From: HGM12713 sp045593725
GTDB taxonomy: Bacteria; Bacillota; Clostridia; Oscillospirales; CAG-272
Length of the DNA: 64,000 nucleotides
Direction: 5' to 3'
Assembly (NCBI GenBank): GCA_045593725.1
Contig: JAZNXE010000026.1
Span: forward strand, 1-64,000
In this document: positions 8,695 through 17,652 of the stretch, piece by piece
Position numbering within the stretch: the first letter of the stretch is position 1
How the letters are laid out: each line of letters opens with the position of its first letter
Notes under the pieces: generated by a model
Seen by the model: only the letters and a program-made list of their open reading frames with translations
Database searches by the model: none
What the model was told of the DNA's origin: nothing
Position numbers and translations under genes: made by a program

Positions 8695-9825
8695 TTAAAC
8701 CATCGCGCCCTTGGAAATGAAGAAGGGCATACTGTCGTGTCCCGAAAGCACGCGATTATTGCGTATTACCACGTTCTTATCGGTTATGACGCAGTTAAGC
8801 GAAACGTTAGTTCCCGTGAATGTATCCTGTAACAGAATACTGTTCTTTACCACAGTTCCCTTTCCTACGTGAACGCCTCTGAAGATTATGGAATTCTCAA
8901 CCGTTCCCTCAATAACGCATCCGTCGGCAACGTAGGAGTTGGTAACCTTAGAGCCTTCAGCATAAACCGTGGGGGCGGAGTTGCGGAGCTTTGTATATAT
9001 CGCTCTGTCTGCCACGTTGAACAGTCCCTTGCGCACCTCGGGATTGAGAAGCTGCATAGAGGCTTCAAAATAACTTGCCAGGGAGGTTATGTGCAGATAA
9101 ACACCCTCATAATGATAGCAACTTACTCTGGCGCTTCCAAGTCTGTTCACAAGAAGCTGCTGATAGAACTGCTTATATCCGTGGGCTATCGCCTCCTCTA
9201 TTATACCAAGAAGGAACAGTCTGTTAAATACCATAATATTTGTGCTGACCTCTACCCTGTCCTCGCCGCCTCTGTAAGCAACTATCTCGGTAGCCATTCC
9301 GTTCTCGTCAACACTTACCTTAGCCACTCCCTCAGAAGGAAGCTTCTCGCCAAGTAAGCAGGTGCGTGTCACCATAGTCATATCCGCGTTCTTGCTCTTA
9401 TGGTCCTCTATGACCTCGTTAAGGTCTATGTTGCATATAAAATCACAATCGGAAAGAACTATGTGCTCTTCTGTGCATTTGGATATGAAATTTGTAACTC
9501 CCATAAGAGCCTCAAGCCTGTTTCTGTAAAGCCTGTTGCTTCCGCTGTCATGACTGGTTATAAAGGGAGGAAGTATTTTTATACCGCCAGAGCGTCTTGC
9601 AAGGTCCCAGTCCTTACCCGTACCGATATGGTCCATAAGCGACTGATAGTTATTGTGCGCGATGATGCCAATCTTTGTGATGCCCGAATTTACCATATTG
9701 GAAAGGGGAAAATCTATAAGACGGTAACGGCATCCAAAGGGCAAGGAAGCCATGGTTCTTACGCTTGTAAGCTCGGGAATCTCCGCGTTATGAATATTAG
9801 AAAATATCAATCCTGCTACTGCCAT
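8695..9825 (-). CDS. glgD: GlgD subunit of glucose-1-phosphate adenylyltransferase
   Basis: This 376-residue protein is a nucleotidyltransferase-like paralogue of GlgC with a C-terminal left-handed beta-helix. The N-terminal glycine-rich LLAGGxGSRL loop of GlgC is replaced here by LIFSNIHNAE, and the catalytic SGDH is changed to SDCDF. This is the pattern of the Firmicutes GlgD subunit, which is inactive or weakly active alone and modulates GlgC in a heteromer. Its ribosome site lies within the last codons of glgC (5-bp gap), so translation of the two subunits is coupled, which fits fixed stoichiometry. Confidence 0.95.
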   Translation of the reverse strand: MAVAGLIFSNIHNAEIPELTSVRTMASLPFGCRYRLIDFPLSNMVNSGITKIGIIAHNNYQSLMDHIGTGKDWDLARRSGGIKILPPFITSHDSGSNRLYRNRLEALMGVTNFISKCTEEHIVLSDCDFICNIDLNEVIEDHKSKNADMTMVTRTCLLGEKLPSEGVAKVSVDENGMATEIVAYRGGEDRVEVSTNIMVFNRLFLLGIIEEAIAHGYKQFYQQLLVNRLGSARVSCYHYEGVYLHITSLASYFEASMQLLNPEVRKGLFNVADRAIYTKLRNSAPTVYAEGSKVTNSYVADGCVIEGTVENSIIFRGVHVGKGTVVKNSILLQDTFTGTNVSLNCVITDKNVVIRNNRVLSGHDSMPFFISKGAMV

Positions 9826-9829
9826 CTTC

Positions 9830-11035
9830 TTACGCCTCCTTTGTTAAATCCGAACTGTTTGATATCATTTTATCGTCGCCAACCACAAATCCCGCGGGAA
9901 CACTGATACCCGTTCCTATTACGGTGATGCCCTTAGCATCCTTGCGAGGCTTTCCGATTACCGAGCTGCCTCCTACGGTAACACCCGAATCGAGTATGGC
10001 ATATTCTACCTTCGCGCCCTCCTCGATAACACAGTCGTCCATAATTACCGAATCCAAGACAGTAGCACCGGGCATAACCTTAACGCCGGCTCCAAGCACC
10101 GAGTTGCGTACCGTTCCGTATATTTCACAACCCTCGGTAACGCTACTGTTATCGATAACAGCCTCGCCTCCTACGTATTGGGGAGCGTGAGCTTCGTGTC
10201 TGGAATATATACGCCAGCTCTCATCCATAATGTTAAGAGCAGGCTCGTCGCCAAGAAGGTCCATATTTGCCTCCCAGAGAGAAGCGATAGTTCCAACGTC
10301 CTTCCAGTAGCCGCTAAAGGAATATGCGTAAAGCTTTTCGCCGTTAGCAAGCATTGCGGGGATTATGTTCTTTCCAAAGTCATTTGAACTCTTTGGGTCA
10401 GCCGCGTCCTCATTAAGATATTTAAACAGGCACTCCTTGGAGAATATGTATATACCCATAGACGCCTTTGTGCTGTCGGGATTTTTGGGCTTCTCGGCAA
10501 ACTTGAATATTTTGCCGCCGTCATCAACACTCATAATACCGAAGCGGCTTGCTTCCTCAATCGGAACGTCAATAACCGCGATAGTACAATCCGCGCCAAC
10601 CTTTTTATGGTAGCTGAGCATCTTGTCATAGTTCATCTTGTAAATGTGGTCGCCCGAAAGTATAAGCACGTAATCGGGAGAATACAGGTCGATAAACTGC
10701 ATATTCTGGTATATGGCATTTGCCGTGCCCTTATACCAATCCGCTCCCTTCTTTCCCTGATAAGGAGGGAGTATCTTTACGCCTCCGAATGCCCTGTCCA
10801 GGTCCCAGGGAAGTCCGTTTCCTACGTAATCGTTAAGCACAAGGGGCTGGTACTGGGTCAAAACTCCAACCGTATCAACACCCGAGTTGATGCAGTTTGA
10901 AAGCGGGAAATCGATTATTCTGTATTTTCCGCCGAATGATACAGCAGGCTTTGCTGTCTTTTCCGTCAAAGCATAAAGACGGCTTCCCTGACCTCCCGCC
11001 AGGAGCATGGCAACACATTCTTTCTTCTTAAACAT
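9830..11035 (-). CDS. glgC: Glucose-1-phosphate adenylyltransferase, catalytic subunit
   Basis: GlgC makes ADP-glucose from ATP and glucose-1-phosphate, the committed step of glycogen synthesis. The 401-residue product shows the LLAGGQGSRL nucleotide loop near residues 11-20, the RIIDFPLSN segment, SGDHIYKM and the FAEKPKNP motif whose Lys binds glucose-1-phosphate. A C-terminal hexapeptide-repeat helix (about 290-390) follows. GGAGG lies four bases upstream of ATG. It is the first of the tightly coupled C-D pair, and the 97 bp to glgB contain no terminator that I can see. Confidence 0.97.
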   Translation of the reverse strand: MFKKKECVAMLLAGGQGSRLYALTEKTAKPAVSFGGKYRIIDFPLSNCINSGVDTVGVLTQYQPLVLNDYVGNGLPWDLDRAFGGVKILPPYQGKKGADWYKGTANAIYQNMQFIDLYSPDYVLILSGDHIYKMNYDKMLSYHKKVGADCTIAVIDVPIEEASRFGIMSVDDGGKIFKFAEKPKNPDSTKASMGIYIFSKECLFKYLNEDAADPKSSNDFGKNIIPAMLANGEKLYAYSFSGYWKDVGTIASLWEANMDLLGDEPALNIMDESWRIYSRHEAHAPQYVGGEAVIDNSSVTEGCEIYGTVRNSVLGAGVKVMPGATVLDSVIMDDCVIEEGAKVEYAILDSGVTVGGSSVIGKPRKDAKGITVIGTGISVPAGFVVGDDKMISNSSDLTKEA

Positions 11036-11132
11036 AAATCCTCCATTATCTCATACGTTATCCGTATTTTTATCTCTTTAATCTGTGTTGTATCTTGGGT
11101 ATGCTTGGTCTTGGTATTGCTTGGGGTAAATC

Positions 11133-13034
11133 TTAATTTGTTCTGCGCTTACGCGCGGCTCTTACAGGCTTCTTCTTAAGAATAGTCATACCCAACGGCG
11201 GAACACGAAGCTTTAACGCGTTATTAAAGCCGTGAATTCCAAAGTTAAGCGTCTTAAGAACACCTTTATTGACAACTCCGCTTCCTCCAAAGCGCTCGTC
11301 ATCGGAATTTATAAGTTCCTCATAGCTTCCCTCGGGCACACCCAAAAGGAAATCCTCTCGGGCAACGGGAGTGAAGTTGATGAGCACAACAAGCTCGCTC
11401 TTATCTTCGGCTATCCTTCGGTAGGAAACGATGCTTTGTTCGTTATTGTTAGGGTCTATCCATGAGAAGCCATCCCATGAATTCTCTATCTGCCAAAGCT
11501 GAGGTGACGCTATATACAGCTGATTCAGCTCCGCCACGTATCTCTGGAATTTTGCGTGGGTCTCATACTCCAGCAAGAACCATTCTATCTCGCCCTCGTA
11601 GTCCCACTCACGGAACTGACCTATCTCCGAGCCCATAAAGAAGAGCTTTTTACCCGGGTGAGTCATCATATATCCGTAGAAGGCTCTCGCCCCCGCGAAT
11701 TTTTGCCAGTAGTCCCCTGACATTTTATCAAGGAACGACTTCTTTCCGTGGACTACCTCATCGTGTGATATGGGCAGCGCATATTTTTCTCCAAACGCAT
11801 AGGTCAAGGAAAAATTTATCTTGTCGTGATGATACCTTCTGTAAATAGGGTCAAGCTCGGCGTAGGACAGCGTATCATTCATCCAGCCCATATTCCACTT
11901 CATATCAAAGCCAAGACCGCCGTTATCAAAGGTAGTTACGTTAGCCCAAGCGGTAGATTCCTCGGCTATCATAAGCACGTCGGGGTAGAGTCCTTTTATA
12001 TGAGCATTCAGCTTACGGAAAAATGCTATTGCCTCAAGGCATCGGTTTCCGCCGTCTTGGTTAGGAACCCACTCACCCGGACGCCTGTCGTAATCAAGAT
12101 ATATCATAGAAGCCACAGCATCCACCCGAAGGGCGTCTATATGAAATTCCTTCAGCCAATAGGTCGCGCTGGATATGAGAAAGCTTTGAACCTCTTCTCT
12201 TCCAACGTCGAAGCGGCGTGTTCCCCAGCCCTCGTGCTCTATTCTGTCCCAGCCCTGATATTCATACAAGGGCTTTCCGTCAAACTCGTAAAGTCCGTGT
12301 CTGTCCTTGGGGAAATGAGCGGGTACCCAGTCAAGAATAACTCCTATCCCCGCCTCGTGCATCTTATCCACGAACGCCCTGAACTCGTCGGGGCTTCCGT
12401 ATCTTGAGGTAGGCGCAAAGTAGGAGGTCACCTGATAGCCCCAAGAGCCGTCAAAGGGGTGCTCTGTTACGGGCAAAAGCTCTATATGAGTATATCCCAT
12501 TTGCTTTACGTAGGGCGCAAGCTCACACGCAAGCTCTGTATAGCTAAGAGGCGTCCCGTCCTCGTGCCGTTTCCACGACCCGAGATGAAGCTCGTAGATA
12601 TTCATAGGTTTGGCATAGAAGTCTTGGGCATTGCTGCGCCTGAAATCCAGCCAACCCTTATCCTTCCACTTGTAATCGTTTTTCGTATAAATCACCGACG
12701 CGGTTTCGGGAGGAAGCTCGGCGGCGTTAGCGTACGGGTCCGCCTTATAGTGAACCTGTCCGCATCCGTATATCTTGTATTTGTATTTGTCCCCGTCCCT
12801 TACCGAGCCGTCATTGACCTCTATCTCCCAGATACCGCCCTCGGTAATTCGGCTCATAGACATACTTTCGGACCAACCGTTAAAATCGCCCGTAAGCATT
12901 ACGCAATCCGCGTTAGGCGCCCATACTCGAAAAACGTATCCTCTCCCCGTCTTATGCACCCCCATATAATCATAGGCGGAATAATTGGTTCCTTGGTGGA
13001 AAAGATATGGTGCTAAATCGTTTTTTCGTTCCAT
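11133..13034 (-). CDS. glgB: 1,4-alpha-glucan branching enzyme
   Basis: GlgB makes the alpha-1,6 branches of glycogen. The 633-residue product has a CBM48-like N-terminal domain (about 20-110, with FRVWAPNA and GDFNGW), then a GH13 barrel. The barrel carries the nucleophile D305 in DALRVDAVASM, acid/base E358 in MIAEEST, and H424-D425-E426 in SHDEVVHGK. The extra N-terminal module of the long E. coli-type enzyme is absent, as in many Firmicutes. AAGGAG precedes the ATG. It opens the glycogen cluster and starts only 46 bp after divIC. Confidence 0.97.
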   Translation of the reverse strand: MERKNDLAPYLFHQGTNYSAYDYMGVHKTGRGYVFRVWAPNADCVMLTGDFNGWSESMSMSRITEGGIWEIEVNDGSVRDGDKYKYKIYGCGQVHYKADPYANAAELPPETASVIYTKNDYKWKDKGWLDFRRSNAQDFYAKPMNIYELHLGSWKRHEDGTPLSYTELACELAPYVKQMGYTHIELLPVTEHPFDGSWGYQVTSYFAPTSRYGSPDEFRAFVDKMHEAGIGVILDWVPAHFPKDRHGLYEFDGKPLYEYQGWDRIEHEGWGTRRFDVGREEVQSFLISSATYWLKEFHIDALRVDAVASMIYLDYDRRPGEWVPNQDGGNRCLEAIAFFRKLNAHIKGLYPDVLMIAEESTAWANVTTFDNGGLGFDMKWNMGWMNDTLSYAELDPIYRRYHHDKINFSLTYAFGEKYALPISHDEVVHGKKSFLDKMSGDYWQKFAGARAFYGYMMTHPGKKLFFMGSEIGQFREWDYEGEIEWFLLEYETHAKFQRYVAELNQLYIASPQLWQIENSWDGFSWIDPNNNEQSIVSYRRIAEDKSELVVLINFTPVAREDFLLGVPEGSYEELINSDDERFGGSGVVNKGVLKTLNFGIHGFNNALKLRVPPLGMTILKKKPVRAARKRRTN

Positions 13035-13080
13035 AAGCCTTAAACTCCTTCCATTTTTCGGTATCCGTAAAAGTACTGTG

Positions 13081-13383
13081 TCAGTTATATTCTCCGTAAT
13101 ATATTATTTCGTCGGGGAAGCACATCCCAAGCTTCTCACGTGCTATGCGTATCTTGAATTCATCGTCCAGCGGGGCATCTACCATATACCGAAGGCGCTG
13201 TATATCATCCCTAAGCTCCGCAACGTATTGCTCCTTCTCTTCCTTTTTGTCCATCGCCTCATTATATTGCATAAGACTCCACAGAAAATAAACGACCGAG
13301 AAGACCAACAAAAGAGCGAGAAAAACACCAACGACGGTAGTTATTTTACTTTTATGAGAGTCAAAATACTTGTTTCTCGCCAT
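13081..13383 (-). CDS. divIC: Septum formation protein DivIC/FtsB family
   Basis: The 100-residue product is a small bitopic protein with a short cytoplasmic N-terminus, one membrane segment at about 17-38 and a coiled-coil region (about 40-70) rich in Glu, Lys and Arg. The C-terminus ends in the REKLGM-type segment typical of DivIC/FtsB. It works with FtsL and DivIB in the divisome. It closes the yab block in the same position as divIC in Bacillus, which supports the name. Its sequence runs into the glycogen operon with a 46-bp gap. Confidence 0.85.
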   Translation of the reverse strand: MARNKYFDSHKSKITTVVGVFLALLLVFSVVYFLWSLMQYNEAMDKKEEKEQYVAELRDDIQRLRYMVDAPLDDEFKIRIAREKLGMCFPDEIIYYGEYN

Positions 13384-13413
13384 AATACGCTCTTCCCTTC
13401 CTTTAATTTTTAC

Positions 13414-14034
13414 CTATCCCTTTGGGATATTATCCCCGATATTCAAAAATCCCTTTTTTGACATCTCAAAAAGATAGACTTCTTCCCTTACATTATACAA
13501 CTTTTTGCTTCTTTTTTCAAGAGTAAAACTGTACAAAAAAACAACTTTCTTAATATTTTTCACAATAATTTGACCAATTTTCAGGAAGGGATATCCAAAA
13601 ATGATGAAAAATGAAAAAACAAGGTATTTTATGAGAATTGCCAAAGGCTCTGAAATAAGCATTACGAGTCTTCCCACGGTATGGTAATATAGTAAAAAGC
13701 CCACGGCTGTTCCAAAAAAAGTAAACATTCGGAACTCTCCGCTGTTATAGCTGTAATTGAGTACTATTATTCCCAGCGCGGCGACAAGCACACATAAAAA
13801 ATCTCCTATGAATATAACCGCTTTCCGTACTGTTTTTTTCTTTCCCTCAAGGTATATTGGCTTATGGCAGATTGGCAATTTCCAGCTCGCGATGCCTTCC
13901 ACGCCTACCCTTGAATAACGCTCACCGAGAAAAACTCTTATTATGCGATTGGCATCGTAAAACACTCCTACTCCCATGCCAAATACAAAGGAATAGAATA
14001 AGAGCAATGCCATCCTTATAGGCGATATCTCCAT
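13414..14034 (-). CDS. yabQ: Spore cortex biosynthesis protein YabQ
   Basis: This 206-residue integral membrane protein has an N-terminal segment (about 7-28) with the FGMGVGVFYDANR pattern characteristic of YabQ, two to three more membrane spans at about 70-130, and a basic cytoplasmic tail. In Bacillus YabQ is made in the mother cell and is needed for cortex formation. It starts 5 bp after the yabP stop, as in the conserved sporulation cluster. The extended C-terminal tail after the membrane spans is longer than the minimal domain and I can assign it no function. Confidence 0.85.
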   Translation of the reverse strand: MEISPIRMALLLFYSFVFGMGVGVFYDANRIIRVFLGERYSRVGVEGIASWKLPICHKPIYLEGKKKTVRKAVIFIGDFLCVLVAALGIIVLNYSYNSGEFRMFTFFGTAVGFLLYYHTVGRLVMLISEPLAILIKYLVFSFFIIFGYPFLKIGQIIVKNIKKVVFLYSFTLEKRSKKLYNVREEVYLFEMSKKGFLNIGDNIPKG

Positions 14035-14039
14035 ACAGC

Positions 14040-14327
14040 TCAGCTCATAAGCCTTCCGAAAAAGCCCTTCTTCTGCTTCTCGGTATCTGTGGCAAAATAC
14101 ATAGCGTTTATTCTTCCGCAGAGTGTAACTATTCCCCTGTCCGTATCAAGAACTCCTATTTTTATATCCCTTCCCTCCACGTACAGCTCTCCGTCAACAG
14201 TCTTTAGTCTGACCGAATCCTCGTCAAAGCTCACAACCTCCTCAACACCGTGAATGCTCATATCCTGCCTTGCCGTAAGGCTTATCTCGCTTTTTACACG
14301 CTCCCTTGAAATATCTGTCATAGCCAT
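14040..14327 (-). CDS. yabP: Sporulation protein YabP
   Basis: YabP is a small beta-rich sporulation protein (95 residues from the chosen start) expressed with YabQ. The hallmark region SLTARQDMSIHGVEEVVSFD, followed by LKTVDGELYVEG, is clear at about residues 15-50. The open frame could begin at 14387, but the ATG at 14327 has GGAGG nine bases upstream and gives the usual family length. The preceding residues look like untranslated leader. It lies between rqcP and yabQ. Confidence 0.88.
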   Translation of the reverse strand: MAMTDISRERVKSEISLTARQDMSIHGVEEVVSFDEDSVRLKTVDGELYVEGRDIKIGVLDTDRGIVTLCGRINAMYFATDTEKQKKGFFGRLMS

Positions 14328-14407
14328 AAAAAAAGACCTCCGCATTTCATTTCTACAAATGAATTTTATGCAGAGTTCTTTTCTCATATTCTGTTTTTGA
14401 GGGCAAC

Positions 14408-14653
14408 TTATTCCTCTATGACCTCATACATAGTCGCCGCGTCTGCCTTGGCTACCGTTTCCTTAACAGCAAGGACCCGTATCTTAAGCGTACGCTGACC
14501 AAAGGTTATTTCAAGGATGTCACCCTCCTTTACGTCGTAGGAAGCCTTTGCCCTTCTGCCGTTAACGCAGACATGCTCGGTGTCGCAGGCATCGTTTGCA
14601 ACAGTACGACGCTTTATTATCCTTGACACCTTTAAATATTTATCAAGTCTCAT
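14408..14653 (-). CDS. rqcP: S4-domain RNA-binding protein RqcP (YabO)
   Basis: The 81-residue protein is essentially one S4 RNA-binding domain, starting MRLDKYLKVSR and containing the VNGRRAKASYDVKEGD turn. RqcP binds stalled 50S-peptidyl-tRNA complexes and works with RqcH in alanine tailing for ribosome quality control. The start at 14653 is fixed by GGAGG close upstream, and the longer frame from 14683 would include terminator sequence. It sits directly after the HU terminator, so it depends on read-through or an undetected promoter. Confidence 0.9.
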   Translation of the reverse strand: MRLDKYLKVSRIIKRRTVANDACDTEHVCVNGRRAKASYDVKEGDILEITFGQRTLKIRVLAVKETVAKADAATMYEVIEE

Positions 14654-14661
14654 ATTCCTCC

Positions 14662-14693
14662 GAAAAAAGAATGGGCGAAACAATCGCCCATTT
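14662..14693 (-). terminator. Terminator/attenuator after the HU gene
   Basis: AAATGGGCGA and TCGCCCATT form a stem followed in minus-strand sense by CTTTTTTC. It lies between HU and rqcP, so it should lower expression of the downstream sporulation genes relative to abundant HU. Confidence 0.8.
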
Positions 14694-14707
14694 CCTCTTG
14701 TAGCTAA

Positions 14708-14983
14708 TTACTTGTTAACTGCGTCCTTGAGAGCCTTACCTGCGGTGAATGCGGGAGCCTTGGAAGCTGCGATCTTAATGGTCTCGCCTGTCTTGGGGTT
14801 ACGGCCGTCTCTTGCTGCTCTGGTCTTTACGTCGTATGTTCCGAAGCCGATAAGCTGTACCTTGTCACCTGCTGCGAGAGCCTCGGTGATAGCTTCGTTC
14901 ATTGCGTTAACTGCTGCCTCTGCCTGTGCCTTCTTCAAACCTGTCTTTGTTGCTACTACGTCGATGAGCTGTGTCTTGTTCAT
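14708..14983 (-). CDS. hup: HU family DNA-binding protein
   Basis: This 91-residue histone-like protein begins MNKTQLIDVVATKTGL and carries the GFGTYDVKTRAARDGRNP beta-arm with the Arg/Asn/Pro tip (about 46-63) that bends DNA. It is the main nucleoid protein of Firmicutes. A strong promoter (15038-15066) and a terminator frame it, so it is largely an independent transcript within the yab block. AAGGAAGG precedes the ATG. The codons are strongly biased, as expected for high expression. Confidence 0.97.
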   Translation of the reverse strand: MNKTQLIDVVATKTGLKKAQAEAAVNAMNEAITEALAAGDKVQLIGFGTYDVKTRAARDGRNPKTGETIKIAASKAPAFTAGKALKDAVNK

Positions 14984-15037
14984 AATCTTTTACCTTCCTT
15001 AAATTATTTTTTGGGCAACGCCCATATATTCATAATT

Positions 15038-15066
15038 ATTATATCACAGTTTTTTTACAATTTCAA
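15038..15066 (-). promoter_or_regulatory. Promoter of HU
   Basis: TTGAAA (15061-15066), a 17-bp spacer and TATAAT (15038-15043) lie in minus-strand sense about 55 bp upstream of the HU start. The -10 box is preceded by TGTGA, giving an extended -10 element. Confidence 0.85.
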
Positions 15067-15084
15067 TAGTTTTTTTAAATTTTT

Positions 15085-15915
15085 TTAAGATTTTTTATTA
15101 TTTTTTGCTACTTTTTGTTTATTTTCATCCCAAATTGCATCAAGCTGCTCGGTTTTCATCTGGCTAATATCGAGTCCTTGGGATATAACCTCATTTTCAA
15201 TAGCCTCAAATCTGTCAATAAATTTCTCCGTAGCCATACAAAGGGCAAGCTCAGGCTCTACCTTAAGCTTTCTGCAAAGCGAGGTAATCGTAAGAAGCAG
15301 GTCGCCCATCTCCTCTTCAATATGAGCAGGCTCACCCACATCCATAGCCTCCTCCAGCTCAGACAGCTCCTCCCTTACCTTCAGCATAACCGAAGCGGCA
15401 TCGGGAAAGTCAAAGCATCCCGCCTTCTTTCCTACCTTTTCCGCTCTCATAAGAGCGGGGAGCATAGGGGGGATAGCGCGCAGCTTTTGGGTAACGGTTA
15501 CACGTTCCTTTTCCTCACTCTTTATTTTGTCCCAATTGGCGAGAACCTTTTCCGTAGTATCCGCCTTAACCTCCCCGAAAACGTGAGGATGGCGGTGTAT
15601 GAGCTTAACGCATATATCGTTAGCAACGTCACTCATATCAAATCTCCCCGCCTCACGCTCTATCTGAGCGTGAAACGCGACCTGCAAAAGGACGTCCCCA
15701 AGCTCCTCCCGAAGAAGCTTTGGATCTTCGGTGTCTATTGCCTCTATGACCTCATAGGTTTCCTCTATAAAATCCTTGCGTATGCTCTTGTGGTCCTGCT
15801 CTCTGTCCCAAGGGCAACCCTCCTTTGAGCGCAATATCTCCACCACCGTAACAAGGTCATCAACGCCGTAGCTCTCCTTGCTTAGCAGCATCATTTTTTT
15901 CTCGCTGACTGTCAT
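15085..15915 (-). CDS. mazG: Nucleoside triphosphate pyrophosphohydrolase MazG
   Basis: MazG hydrolyses (d)NTPs to monophosphates and cleans the nucleotide pool. The 276-residue protein has two tandem MazG domains. The first (about 25-130) has CPWDREQDHKSI, the EETYEVIEAI helix and EELGDVLLQV with the metal-binding acidic residues. The second (about 165-260) has EEMGDLLLTI. It overlaps the end of spoVB by 56 bp, and the start is still credible because GGAGGAG sits seven bases upstream of the ATG. The order spoVB-mazG matches yabM-yabN of Bacillus. Confidence 0.95.
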   Translation of the reverse strand: MTVSEKKMMLLSKESYGVDDLVTVVEILRSKEGCPWDREQDHKSIRKDFIEETYEVIEAIDTEDPKLLREELGDVLLQVAFHAQIEREAGRFDMSDVANDICVKLIHRHPHVFGEVKADTTEKVLANWDKIKSEEKERVTVTQKLRAIPPMLPALMRAEKVGKKAGCFDFPDAASVMLKVREELSELEEAMDVGEPAHIEEEMGDLLLTITSLCRKLKVEPELALCMATEKFIDRFEAIENEVISQGLDISQMKTEQLDAIWDENKQKVAKNNKKS

Positions 15916-17560
15916 TTTTCTCCTCCGCTGTATTTTTATATCTATCCTTTTTACTTACAAACTTCAATATCTTATCTCCAAAAGGCAAAAGCCCTACATC
16001 CTCGGCAGTTATACTGCCTATACAAAAAGAGACTGCGATATATACGGCTGCAGCAACCAATATTGCAACCATCAAGGGAAAATGTCCTCCGCTCATTTTT
16101 GCATCCGCCCATATATATACCGCAAGGGCACCGCCCACCGCTAATGCGGATGCCACAAGGGGTTTTATCAGCACGTTTTTTATGCTAAGGGAGAAGTCTG
16201 AATACGCGCTCATAAACCACAGATTTATCAGTGTTACCGTAAGGTTACACGCAAGGCTTCCAATAGGCGCGCCCAACGCCCCGAAGCGGGGATCGCCGAT
16301 AAGAAAATAGGATACCCCAAGCTTCACTATCACTCCCACTGACATAGATATTATGGGAAGAATCACCTTTTTATATGATTGCAGTATGGCGTTAGTGGTT
16401 GTGATAAGACAAGAAAACACTATGGAAACACCTAACCACGAAAGCAGTGGAGCTGATATTCCCACCGCCTCCTCCTGTCCGCTGAACAGCAAAGAAAGTA
16501 TCGGCCTTGAGAATGCCGCCACACCCATTGACGCGGGGAGCGAAAATATAGTGGTCAGCCGCATTGCCCTCTCCACCACGCTTTTTTGAGTTTGTCTATC
16601 GTTTATTTCAAGCGCCGCCGATATCTGAGGCACTAACGCCATTGAAACGGGGGTTATGAGAGCGGGAATAAGGCTGAATACAGGTACGGCAAGGGTGGTA
16701 TATGCCCCATATATTTTATTTGACTGGGCAATTGACACACCTATATCCTGAAGTCTGCGCATAATAAGCGCCATATCTATTATCCTTGTCAAGCCTATGA
16801 CCAAGGAGCCAAGTGTTATGGGAAAGGCTATACCTACAAGCTTTTTCAGCGCCGAGCCTCCCCTTTTGACTCCATCGCTTTTATAGGCAAGCCTATACGA
16901 CCTTCCTCTACGAGCCACCGAGAGATATATCAGCGACAGGAGCGTACCCAGCGTAATACCCAATACGGCAAAGGCTGATATTGTTGGCACGGAGTAGCCT
17001 TTTCTTATGGCGACAACCGCGAAAAGTATTCCAAAGCCTAATTTTGAAAGAGCCTCAATAAGCTGGGATAGCGCTGTGGGTCCCATATTTCCGAAGCCTT
17101 GACAGTATCCCCTCAGGGCGCTGGCAAGACATATAAAAAGCAGTGACGGAGCTATGGCGATTATGGACAGATAGGCATCGGGGTTTCCTATGAAATTGGC
17201 TATCTGCCTTGAAAACACAAGCATAGCAAGCGTACCAAGCGCCCCCAAAATAAGAAACAGCAATCTGGCAATTCGGAATACTCTCTTTATCTCTGATGAG
17301 TCTCCCCTCGCCCTTGCCGAGGAAACCAGTATGGACAGCGCCACGGGAAGTCCCGCGGTAGCTATAACGCACAGAAGAGCATATATCTCATAGGCGGAAT
17401 TGAAATATCCCATTCCCTCCGTACCGAGAAAGGAGAGCATGGGAATTTTAAACGCCAGTCCTATGACCTTTACAAGCATAGTAGAGAGCGAAAGCACTAC
17501 TACTCCCGAAATGAAGCCCCTTGCTCCGCTCTCTTCCCTTTTTTGCTTATCTTTACTCAA
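15860..17560 (-). CDS. spoVB: MATE-like flippase, stage V sporulation protein B family
   Basis: This 566-residue polytopic protein has about 14 predicted membrane helices and belongs to the MOP/MurJ-like polysaccharide flippase superfamily. It starts with the GFISGVVVLSLSTMLVKVIGL segment seen in SpoVB/YtgP proteins. In Bacillus, SpoVB is thought to flip lipid-linked cortex precursors. The start appears to be TTG at 17560 with GGTGG upstream, as no suitable ATG lies near. The hydrophilic C-terminal tail (Lys/Glu-rich, about 535-566) is where mazG overlaps. Assignment to SpoVB rather than a general MurJ rests on its place in the yab block. Confidence 0.85.
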   Translation of the reverse strand: MSKDKQKREESGARGFISGVVVLSLSTMLVKVIGLAFKIPMLSFLGTEGMGYFNSAYEIYALLCVIATAGLPVALSILVSSARARGDSSEIKRVFRIARLLFLILGALGTLAMLVFSRQIANFIGNPDAYLSIIAIAPSLLFICLASALRGYCQGFGNMGPTALSQLIEALSKLGFGILFAVVAIRKGYSVPTISAFAVLGITLGTLLSLIYLSVARRGRSYRLAYKSDGVKRGGSALKKLVGIAFPITLGSLVIGLTRIIDMALIMRRLQDIGVSIAQSNKIYGAYTTLAVPVFSLIPALITPVSMALVPQISAALEINDRQTQKSVVERAMRLTTIFSLPASMGVAAFSRPILSLLFSGQEEAVGISAPLLSWLGVSIVFSCLITTTNAILQSYKKVILPIISMSVGVIVKLGVSYFLIGDPRFGALGAPIGSLACNLTVTLINLWFMSAYSDFSLSIKNVLIKPLVASALAVGGALAVYIWADAKMSGGHFPLMVAILVAAAVYIAVSFCIGSITAEDVGLLPFGDKILKFVSKKDRYKNTAEEKNDSQREKNDAAKQGELRR

Positions 17561-17652
17561 AGCTACACCACCGTTTCAGCATATAAATTCCGTTTTATAG
17601 TTTATTCCAAAGCGAAATTTTATATACCTTTTGGGGTGCTTTTTGGTTTTTA

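Noticed and set aside
14040..14387. Long start of yabP at 14387
   Set aside because: ATG 14327 has GGAGG at good spacing and yields the family length. The upstream residues are not YabP-like.
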